The notes below the pieces were generated by a model. That model worked only from the letters and a program-made list of their open reading frames with translations. It was not told where the DNA came from and made no database searches. Positions 14,657-20,962 of a DNA stretch of 20,962 nt are shown one piece after another. The first letter of the stretch is position 1. Each line of letters starts with the position of its first letter. A program made the translations under genes and the position numbers. The DNA is from CAYHWW01 sp964360145. Its GTDB lineage: Bacteria > Bdellovibrionota > UBA1018 > CAYHWW01. Location: contig CAYHWW010000041.1 of NCBI GenBank assembly GCA_964360145.1, forward strand, positions 1 through 20,962, read 5' to 3'.

Positions 14657-15934
14657 ATGCCAATGGATTTTCCCCGTCTGCCATTTCAACACGCCTACGC
14701 AGTGCTTTCCCTTGTGGTTTGCGCGTTGTCGTCAGCGTCGGCAGATGAGTCGAAAAATCAAGACCCTCCGGCCTCCAATGTGAGTGCCTTCTGCCGGGGG
14801 CTCCTGTCGGCTCTGGCTTCTGATCGTGCCGAGGGGATTGACCTCAAATCCTTGGACTTCGGCCTCGATCGGCAACGGGCCAAGAGCTCTGAATACAGTC
14901 AGAATGGTGGCATTGGCTGCGACCTCCCCGTCAGGGATCAAAAATCCTACGGCTCGTGCTGGGCCCAGGCGGGGTTGAGATTTTTTGAGAACCGGGCTGC
15001 CCGTGCGACCGGCCGTTATGTTGAGCTTTCGGATGACTACATGATCGCCATGAATCTCTACGACCAAGCCATGCAAGAGATCGCAAAACCTAGGCTGAAG
15101 ACCGTTCGGATGCCTACGGGGGCTACGCTGGAAGTGATTTCTCCCCTCTCTCAAGGCGCGGGTCTCGACGCTGTCGCCATCCTGGGAGCTCAGTACGGCT
15201 TTGTGCCAAAAGCGGTTTGGAGTTCGAAGATTCCATTCACGACGTCAGGCATCGCCGCCAAGAAGTTCCTCTTCCTCCTTACGGTTCTCACTCAGTCTGT
15301 TGCTCAGGAATACCAGGAGCACCGCATCAGCGGTAAGCACGCCTCCTCGGAGATCCTACGGTTCATTCAGTCCGTGACAGGGCCCCTGCCATTCCGCTTC
15401 GACTTTGAGGGGCGTTCCTACAACGCCGTGGAGTTCTATGAAAGCCCCCAGTACAGGCGCAACAGCAGCAAGGGGGAATTCGTGGGCCGAATGCATTTGC
15501 AAAGGGCTGATTTCAGCGCCAACAGCCGGAGCGATTCCGCAAGACGCATGAAGATGGCCATCAAAAAGCAAATCGATGAAACTGGCGAGCCCGTTGAGTT
15601 GGCGATCATCATGCAGCGTCTTTTCCTGGATGAAGAGAAGGGCATTCTTTCCATTCCCTATTTTCTCGACGTGCCGGAACAGGTCAGCCAAATGCGGTAT
15701 TTCGCCACTCAGGGCGATTTTTCCAACGAGAGCTCCCATGCGATGCTCGTCACGGATTACACCCTGGATAGCCAAGGGAATGTAGATCGACTCCTCGCTT
15801 TGAATAGCTGGGGGGAGAAATGGGGCCAGAACGGCACGGTGGAGATCCTTCCCACTTATTTCGAGGAATACGCTCAGAGTATTCGTGTTTTGAAGGGTAT
15901 GGCCGAGGAGTTCATGCCGAAGCGGGCGCCTTAG
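14657..15934 (+). CDS. exported papain-family (C1) cysteine protease
   Basis: Thiol protease of the papain fold (clan CA, family C1; closer in style to the bleomycin-hydrolase branch), 425 residues. Residues ~1-29 form a signal peptide (YAVLSLVVCALSSASA). Catalytic elements are complete: oxyanion Gln95 and nucleophile Cys101 in RDQKSYGSCWAQ, six residues apart as in papain; His361 in SSHAMLVTDY; Asn383 in LNSWGEKWGQNGTV. The ~250 residues between Cys and His exceed the ~134 of papain, so an extra insertion is present. The ~60 residues between signal and domain are too short for a classical inhibitory propeptide but could be a small one. Two starts are possible, 14657 and 14663; promoter geometry favours 14663. 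There is no ribosome site. The gene is divergent from a membrane protein of unknown role. Substrate unknown; action in the periplasm or outside the cell is inferred. Confidence 0.88.
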   Translation: MPMDFPRLPFQHAYAVLSLVVCALSSASADESKNQDPPASNVSAFCRGLLSALASDRAEGIDLKSLDFGLDRQRAKSSEYSQNGGIGCDLPVRDQKSYGSCWAQAGLRFFENRAARATGRYVELSDDYMIAMNLYDQAMQEIAKPRLKTVRMPTGATLEVISPLSQGAGLDAVAILGAQYGFVPKAVWSSKIPFTTSGIAAKKFLFLLTVLTQSVAQEYQEHRISGKHASSEILRFIQSVTGPLPFRFDFEGRSYNAVEFYESPQYRRNSSKGEFVGRMHLQRADFSANSRSDSARRMKMAIKKQIDETGEPVELAIIMQRLFLDEEKGILSIPYFLDVPEQVSQMRYFATQGDFSNESSHAMLVTDYTLDSQGNVDRLLALNSWGEKWGQNGTVEILPTYFEEYAQSIRVLKGMAEEFMPKRAP

Positions 15935-15997
15935 GCTGCAAAGGATAGGCAGCTCAAACGCACAGTCGGCCGCTGCGAGCCCGGCTTCGGGGTGGGC

Positions 15998-16015
15998 CAC
16001 TTCGTGGCGCCCAGA
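15998..16015. repeat. 18 bp exact direct repeat, copy B
   Basis: Identical to 13281-13298, in the 89 bp spacer between the convergent protease and ATPase genes. Just upstream a short GC-rich hairpin CCCG-GCTT-CGGG (15980-15991) lacks a T-run on either strand. Confidence 0.6.
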
Positions 16016-16023
16016 TAGACCAG

Positions 16024-17202
16024 TCAGCGCCCTAAACTCAAACCTAACTCCTGTAGCCCCTCGCGCCAATACAGGGCCCTTACAGCCCCGATCTGTTTGG
16101 GCCGCGGATCCTGGGAGAGAAGAAATGCCTCGGCTCCCTTCATACTCTGCGCAAAAGCATTGAGAGTACGGGCATCCCGCTCATCTACAACAGTTTTTGA
16201 TTTGATCTCGATGATTGCAGGGCCCGTACCGGGCCGCTCCAGGATGAGATCAATCTCAGCATCGTCCTTCGTGCGCAGGTAGGAGAGACGGAAATCCCGT
16301 TTTAAGTACATATTCCTGCGATGCACCTCGAGAATAAGGAAACTCTCAAAGGCGTCACCATAGGCGGATGTCCTGGGTAAGAGCGGCACACTTTGCTCCA
16401 TGGCCAAGGCACGCCGTACCCCTCCATCGAAAAAGTAAAACTTGGGTCTCTTGGCTTGTCGTTTTCTCACCGAGGGGTGATAGGGTTCGAGTAGAAACCC
16501 CATAAGCGTATCTTCAAGTATTTCAAAGTAGCCAGCTACCGTCGTCCAATCAGCGCCCACATCTTTAGCGATGTTGGACAAGTTCAGAATTTTACCATTG
16601 CATTGCGCAGCCACCTGCAGAAAACGGCGGAAGGGATCCAGTTTTCGCACCCACTGCTCAGCCTTGATCTCAGTTTCTAGGTAAGTGAGACAGTAGCTGC
16701 GCAGGAATTGGGCCTTGTCTTTAGCATCAGGCAATTGCAGAAGTCGCGGCAACGTGCCCCACTGCAAAGCATGGTCGAGATCAAACCCATCTCCGAGCTC
16801 ATCTGAGGTCAAGGGAAAGAGGTGTTCCACAAAGGCGCGCCCTGCCAGCAAGTTCACGCCCTTTTGCTTCAGCCGGCGAGCGCTAGATCCCGTAAGAGCA
16901 AATCTTACGCCCTGCTCCTCAATGAGCAAATGTACTAAGTTCAAGAGCTTCGGGCATTTCTGGATTTCGTCGACCACAACCCATGGCGGCCCCGGGCCGC
17001 CCTGCTTAGCACTGATGATTTCCTGCTGAAACTGCTTGGGATCAAGGCTGAAGCGCTGCTCCAAATCGGGATCAAGAAGATCGAACCAAAGGGGGGCCCG
17101 TCCCTCAAACCAGGTCTTTAAAAAGGTGGATTTACCTACACCACGGGCACCAAACAGAAAAAAACTGCTGGAATTTGAGGGGGTTAGAAATCTATTGACC
17201 AT
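16024..17202 (-). CDS. AAA_14/DUF4143-type ATPase with C-terminal nuclease-like fold
   Basis: Member of the widespread AAA_14-DUF4143 group of P-loop proteins, whose cellular role is unsettled. In the 392-residue product Walker A is GARGVGKST (18-26), Walker B is WVVVDEIQKCP (74-84, Asp78/Glu79), and a sensor-like LTGSSAR lies at 103-109. A winged-helix-like middle (about 190-250, with LSNIAKDVGADWTTVAGYFEIL) follows, then a PD-(D/E)XK-like end with Asp318 in AEIDLIL and Glu332-x-Lys334 in IIEIKSK, the usual restriction-like core. Length is normal for the group. The ATG lies in the left arm of an inverted repeat and a TACAAT box (complement of 17211-17216) ends eight bases before it, so the leader would be about two bases. 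The gene is convergent with the protease gene and divergent from ppk. Such genes are often sporadically distributed and probably laterally acquired. Confidence 0.85.
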   Translation of the reverse strand: MVNRFLTPSNSSSFFLFGARGVGKSTFLKTWFEGRAPLWFDLLDPDLEQRFSLDPKQFQQEIISAKQGGPGPPWVVVDEIQKCPKLLNLVHLLIEEQGVRFALTGSSARRLKQKGVNLLAGRAFVEHLFPLTSDELGDGFDLDHALQWGTLPRLLQLPDAKDKAQFLRSYCLTYLETEIKAEQWVRKLDPFRRFLQVAAQCNGKILNLSNIAKDVGADWTTVAGYFEILEDTLMGFLLEPYHPSVRKRQAKRPKFYFFDGGVRRALAMEQSVPLLPRTSAYGDAFESFLILEVHRRNMYLKRDFRLSYLRTKDDAEIDLILERPGTGPAIIEIKSKTVVDERDARTLNAFAQSMKGAEAFLLSQDPRPKQIGAVRALYWREGLQELGLSLGR

Positions 17203-17241
17203 ACCCTGATATTGTACGCCATTTTCAGGCCATGGTCAATA
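17193..17241. repeat. 17 bp imperfect inverted repeat at the ATPase start
   Basis: Left arm 17193-17209 and right arm 17225-17241 are complementary at 15 of 17 positions, including a perfect 10 bp core TATTGACCAT/ATGGTCAATA, with a 15 bp centre. The left arm contains the ATPase start codon, and the TACAAT -10 candidate lies in the centre, so this may be a regulatory site. The right arm contains an ATG opening a 26-codon frame on the plus strand (17232-17312). Confidence 0.6.
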
Positions 17242-17322
17242 AACCACTTTACCCATCAGACCTGGAAATCACCTCCCCGGCGCTTCCCTTTTTGGTGCGC
17301 CGCATGGTCTAAAGCGCTCATC

Positions 17323-19533
17323 ATGGGAAATGCAGTACATCCCACCGACCCCAGCCTCCTGGCAGATCCAGCGCGGCCCTTCGTCCATCGGGACCTCAGC
17401 TGGCTCTCCTTCAATGAACGGGTGCTCTCGGAGGCCCAGTCCGCGGACACACCGCTTTTGGAACGGGTGAAGTTTCTCGCCATTTCCAGTTCCAACCTGG
17501 ATGAATTCTTCATGATCCGCTTCTCATCCACGGGCCGCAACGCCGAGCGCCACGCTGGCAAGGACGAGAAGGCCCACCGGCGCTACCTCAAGCTCGAAGA
17601 GACGTTGATCAAGGCCGTGGGGGCCTTTGCCACGCATCAGGCGGAAACCTTCGAGCGGCTGCGCCAGCAATTGGCCCTGGAGCGGATTCACCTCTGCCAT
17701 GCGCCCCAACCGGGCACGGCGATTTATGACATCGCCCGGGGTCTCTTCGAGCGGGATGTGCTGCCACGCCTCCCGGCGCCGGAGCCCTTCTCAGCCCCAC
17801 AAGCCTTGGCTTTGGAAAACCTGGACCTGGCGGCCCTCATCGGAGCGGAACATTGGTTCCGGGTACCAAAAGGCCTGCCCACGGTTTTGAGCCATCACGA
17901 TGAAGATGGGGCCACCTCCTACTATTTCCTCCTTGATGACCTCATCGCAACCTTCCTGCCCGGCGCCTTGGGCATTGAGCACCGCCCGCTTCTTGTTCGA
18001 CTCACCCGCGATGGCGACTTCACCGTGGAGTTTTCCGACAGTGACCCCGAGAGCATCCCGGATCAGATCCGCACGGGGCTGAAGCGCCGGGAGGGCGGCA
18101 AGCCCGTGCGCCTCCAAGTGCTCAACGGCGATCCACTCCAAGAACATAACTACGGCGCCACCATTGATGCCCTCGGCAAAGCGCTGAAGCTGCCGCCGTG
18201 CCAGGTGTTCCGCACCCATGGCTCGCTCCTTTTCCATGCGCTATGGGGCGTGGTCCATGACGCGGCCACGAAAATTTCCCCCGAGAGGGGCGAAAAACTC
18301 GTGCACCCCGCGCACAAAGGCTTTGTGCCCTCTTTCCTGCGGGAAAAGTCCCCGAAGATTTTTGAGCAGCTGAAAGAGCACGACATCCTCTTCCACCATC
18401 CCTATGATTCCTTTGACGGGTTCGTGTCCTTCATCCAAACCGCCTGCGAAGACCCCCAGGTCACCATGATCGAGCAGACCGTGTACCGCATGGACACCAT
18501 CTCGCCTCTGATGGAAGCCCTGAAGAAAGCGGCGGCAACAAAGAAAGTGCGGGTGGCCATCGAGCTCCGGGCCCGCTTCGATGAATTCAATAACCTCCTC
18601 CTCACCGAAGAGCTCAAACGCGCCGGCGTGGAGGTGGTGTTCGGTTTCGGCAAATTGAAGTTGCACGCCAAGGTGGCCGTCATCACCCGCCAAGAAGGGG
18701 ACACGGCGCGACACTACACCCACCTCTCCACGGGCAACTACAAAGCGGCCACGGCGAAGCAGTATACGGACATGGCCGTGCTCACCAGCCACGAGGGCCT
18801 AGGCAAAGACGCCCGCACCTTCTTCGACGCCGTTTCCCAGGGCAAGGTGCCCCCGGTGTTCAGTTACCTCGTGCATGCGCCGGCGCGGATGCATCGTCGT
18901 CTACTGGCGCACATCAAGGCTGAGACGGCGGCGGCCCGCAAAGGCAAGAGCGCCCGCATTTTCGCCAAAGTGAATGCCCTGGTGGACGAGGCCGTGGTGA
19001 ATCACCTCTATGAAGCCTCCCAAGCGGGGGTGAAAGTCGAGCTCGTGGTCCGCGGCGCCTGCTCCCTGGTGCCTGGCATCCCCGGCGTCAGCGAAAACAT
19101 CCGGGTGATGAGCATCATCGACCGCTTCCTGGAGCACAGCCGACTGTACTACTTCGAGAACGCCGGGGCCATGTACCTCTCCAGCGCCGACTGGATGCCG
19201 CGGAATTTCTTCTCCCGGTTGGAGTTGGCCTTCCCCGTGTTGGAAGGACGCATCTATAAGTACATCCGTGACGTCGTAATCCCGATGTACCTCAGCGCCA
19301 ACCACAAGGCGTGGGAGCTGGACAAAAATGGCCATTGGAGCGTCATCCACCCTCAAGAGGGGGAGGCGCTGCGCAGACCTCAATTCCAGTTCGAGGAACT
19401 GGCCATGAAGGAATATGCGGGCACCGCGCTCTCCTACGGCGGAGCCGCCACAGCCGCCCCTATGATGGATTTCATCAACCTGGATGAAACGCTGTTCGAA
19501 ACCCTGGGCTCCACCGACAGCGGCGAAAACTAA
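17323..19533 (+). CDS. ppk1: polyphosphate kinase 1
   Basis: Membrane-associated enzyme that reversibly transfers the ATP gamma-phosphate onto polyphosphate. Starting at the first ATG (17323) the product has 736 residues; an upstream extension to a TTG at 17212 is open but lacks family character. The N-terminal domain opens with RDLSWLSFNERVL (~24-36) and SSNLDEFFMIR. The two phospholipase-D-like C-terminal domains carry His448 in KLKLHAKVAV, the position of the phosphorylated His of E. coli Ppk, and His605 in LEHSRLYYF; their 157-residue spacing equals that of E. coli His435/His592. IEQTVYRM and ELRARFDE are also canonical. No ribosome site precedes the ATG. The exopolyphosphatase gene follows after 50 bp, as commonly found. 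Confidence 0.95.
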   Translation: MGNAVHPTDPSLLADPARPFVHRDLSWLSFNERVLSEAQSADTPLLERVKFLAISSSNLDEFFMIRFSSTGRNAERHAGKDEKAHRRYLKLEETLIKAVGAFATHQAETFERLRQQLALERIHLCHAPQPGTAIYDIARGLFERDVLPRLPAPEPFSAPQALALENLDLAALIGAEHWFRVPKGLPTVLSHHDEDGATSYYFLLDDLIATFLPGALGIEHRPLLVRLTRDGDFTVEFSDSDPESIPDQIRTGLKRREGGKPVRLQVLNGDPLQEHNYGATIDALGKALKLPPCQVFRTHGSLLFHALWGVVHDAATKISPERGEKLVHPAHKGFVPSFLREKSPKIFEQLKEHDILFHHPYDSFDGFVSFIQTACEDPQVTMIEQTVYRMDTISPLMEALKKAAATKKVRVAIELRARFDEFNNLLLTEELKRAGVEVVFGFGKLKLHAKVAVITRQEGDTARHYTHLSTGNYKAATAKQYTDMAVLTSHEGLGKDARTFFDAVSQGKVPPVFSYLVHAPARMHRRLLAHIKAETAAARKGKSARIFAKVNALVDEAVVNHLYEASQAGVKVELVVRGACSLVPGIPGVSENIRVMSIIDRFLEHSRLYYFENAGAMYLSSADWMPRNFFSRLELAFPVLEGRIYKYIRDVVIPMYLSANHKAWELDKNGHWSVIHPQEGEALRRPQFQFEELAMKEYAGTALSYGGAATAAPMMDFINLDETLFETLGSTDSGEN

Positions 19534-19583
19534 ACAGCAGGAAGCTTGCAAGTCCGCGATCGATCCGTGAACATGGAAGGGCC

Positions 19584-20962
19584 ATGCGCGTCGCCATCAT
19601 TGATCTTGGCACCAACTCGGTGCGCTTCGACATCCACCAGATCGGGCCGGGCCGGGAGCGGAAACAGCTCCACCGGGAGAAGCTGCAGATCCGCTTGGGC
19701 CAAGGGGTGTTCCTCACGGGTAAACTTGATCCCGGTGCCATCCGCCGCACGCTGCACGCCTTCGAGAGTTTCCGCACCACCGCCACCGCCCTGCGCGTGG
19801 AAAAAATCGTAGCCTTCGGCACCAGCGCCCTGCGGGAGGCCGCGGACAGCGATGGATTTTTACGCCGCATCAAGAGCCGCGCGCGCATCAATGTGCGCAT
19901 CATCACCGGCGAAGAAGAGGCCCGTTACATCGCCGAAGGCATCTTGGCCAACGAGCAGGCCCTGAAGGGCAGCTTCGCCCTGGTGGACATCGGCGGCGGC
20001 AGCACGGAAGTGAGCATTTGCCAGGGTAAAAAAGTGCTCCATGCCGCGAGCTTCGCCCTGGGTACGGCGCGTTTGCAGGAAGTGTTCTTGAAGACCACTC
20101 CCCCCAAGGTCCCCGCCAAGGGCGAGCGCCGCCCGGTGGATGCGCTCCGCAGCCACATCAAGGGCCTCGTGCTCGCGAAATTCCTGGCGGAAGACTGGCC
20201 GCGGGTGGACCACATCGTGGGCAGCAGCGGCACCATCAAAGCGCTGGCGCGCATCTTGAAGCGCAAAGACAAAAAGACCTTCACGCGCTCGGATTTGAAA
20301 GACCTCGTGGTGGAGATGGAAGAAATGGACTTGGACGAGTTGCTCGCCATCCCCGGCATGGAGGGGCGCCGGGCGGATATGATTCTCGCGGGGGCGGTGT
20401 TGCTGGAGGAAGTCGCTGCCGCCGTGGGGGCCACGAAAATTCAAGCCACGGACTACTCGTTGCGGGATGGCATCCTGGATGAGGAGCTCAAGCTGCTGCG
20501 GCAAAAGCAAGGCACGCGGCTCGCGTTCCACATCCCCGAGCTGGAGGAAAAAGCGCTGAAGCTGGGGTGCAGCCCAACCCATGTGCGTCATGTCCGCAAG
20601 ATCGCCGAGAAACTCTTCGACAGCCTGCGCCCGGTGCATGGACTGAAGCCCCTCTGGAAGCCGTACCTGCAAGCAGCGGCGGTGCTCCACGACGTGGGCG
20701 AGGCGGTGTCCCCCACCCATCACGCGGAGCATTCCTATTACATCGTGAAAAACGCCCAGTTCTCTTCCATGACTGAAGAAGAGGCGGAGTTCGTGGCCCA
20801 GCTTTGCCTGCACCATGCCGATGCCAAGCTCAACGGCGATATCCCCTTCGCGGATGACCCCCCGAGGCAGCTGGCTTATCTGAAGTGTCTGGCGTTGCTG
20901 CGTCTCGCGGACGCCCTGGACCGTGGCCATAAAAGCACGGTGGACGTGGCCTCCGTGCGGGC
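19584..20962 (+). CDS. ppx: Ppx/GppA-family exopolyphosphatase with HD domain (3' end outside window)
   Basis: Hydrolyses terminal phosphates of polyphosphate, or pppGpp in the GppA branch. The frame is open to the right edge, giving 459 residues. The actin-like ATPase fold is shown by the opening AIIDLGTNSVRFDI, then AFGTSALREA (~75-85), GEEEARYI, the phosphate-binding loop VDIGGGSTEVS (~134-144), and GSSGTIKAL. A C-terminal HD-type helical domain follows with AAVLHDVGEA (~365-374), HHAEHSYYIV and LCLHHADAK. This two-part form with the HD domain is typical of long Ppx proteins. GGAAGGG just before the ATG is the ribosome site; another ATG at 19573 is out of frame. The position after ppk1 supports Ppx over GppA, which the sequence alone does not decide. 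Confidence 0.93.
   Translation, partial: MRVAIIDLGTNSVRFDIHQIGPGRERKQLHREKLQIRLGQGVFLTGKLDPGAIRRTLHAFESFRTTATALRVEKIVAFGTSALREAADSDGFLRRIKSRARINVRIITGEEEARYIAEGILANEQALKGSFALVDIGGGSTEVSICQGKKVLHAASFALGTARLQEVFLKTTPPKVPAKGERRPVDALRSHIKGLVLAKFLAEDWPRVDHIVGSSGTIKALARILKRKDKKTFTRSDLKDLVVEMEEMDLDELLAIPGMEGRRADMILAGAVLLEEVAAAVGATKIQATDYSLRDGILDEELKLLRQKQGTRLAFHIPELEEKALKLGCSPTHVRHVRKIAEKLFDSLRPVHGLKPLWKPYLQAAAVLHDVGEAVSPTHHAEHSYYIVKNAQFSSMTEEEAEFVAQLCLHHADAKLNGDIPFADDPPRQLAYLKCLALLRLADALDRGHKSTVDVASVR

Noticed and set aside
15980..15991. Short hairpin between the convergent protease and ATPase genes as terminator
   Set aside because: Only a 4 bp stem and no T-run on either strand.
17212..17322. 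37-residue N-terminal extension of Ppk1 from a TTG codon
   Set aside because: The extension has no Ppk character and overlaps the inverted repeat and the ATPase promoter; the ATG at 17323 gives the normal family start.
19860..20930. 356-codon minus-strand open frame
   Set aside because: It lies entirely opposite the Ppx gene, whose plus-strand frame has all family motifs; the minus frame is an artefact of third-position GC.

Overview
This window looks like chromosomal DNA of a GC-rich Gram-negative bacterium. It carries a rod-shape/elongasome operon (mreC-mreD-mrdA-rodA), a periplasmic chaperone-type protein, lipoprotein and Sec signal peptides, and a polyphosphate kinase/exopolyphosphatase pair. 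Many secreted proteins of no recognisable family, together with long divergent gene pairs, fit a delta-proteobacteria-like or Bdellovibrionota-type genome. That placement is an inference from gene content, not from a marker gene.

Region 1 (1-8.5 kb) is core genome. The C-terminal three quarters of UvrA enters from the left edge and overlaps a small one-helix membrane protein. A convergent gene encodes a membrane-anchored SurA/PpiD-type chaperone that lacks the parvulin domain. Divergent from it runs the tight operon mreC, mreD, mrdA (PBP2), rodA and a coiled-coil lipoprotein, which together would build and anchor the lateral-wall peptidoglycan machinery.

Region 2 (8.5-17.2 kb) is accessory. 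It holds two divergent gene pairs of exported proteins. The first is a polytopic membrane protein opposite a 781-residue Cys-rich lipoprotein. The second is a two-helix membrane protein with long helical stretches opposite an exported papain-family (C1) cysteine protease with a complete Cys-His-Asn triad. Each divergent spacer contains an AT-rich palindrome of the same design (7-8 bp arms, 5 bp centre, arms reading ATAAATA/TATTTAT or TGTAAATA/TATTTACA), so the pairs may share a regulator. Between them lie a vapB-like antitoxin gene with its own palindromic operator, a vapC toxin relic reduced to 44 codons by an in-frame internal deletion, two copies of a ~100 bp stem-loop repeat, a nested inverted repeat and an 18 bp exact repeat. 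The region ends with an AAA_14/DUF4143-type ATPase whose start lies in a 17 bp imperfect inverted repeat. Several genes here have a plausible -10 box placed so that transcription would begin at or within a few bases of the start codon.

Region 3 (17.3-20.96 kb) is core metabolism: ppk1 followed by a Ppx/GppA-HD exopolyphosphatase that runs off the right edge. The pair makes and degrades polyphosphate. No tRNA, rRNA, CRISPR array or intact insertion sequence was seen, and no stretch longer than 300 bp lacks a gene.
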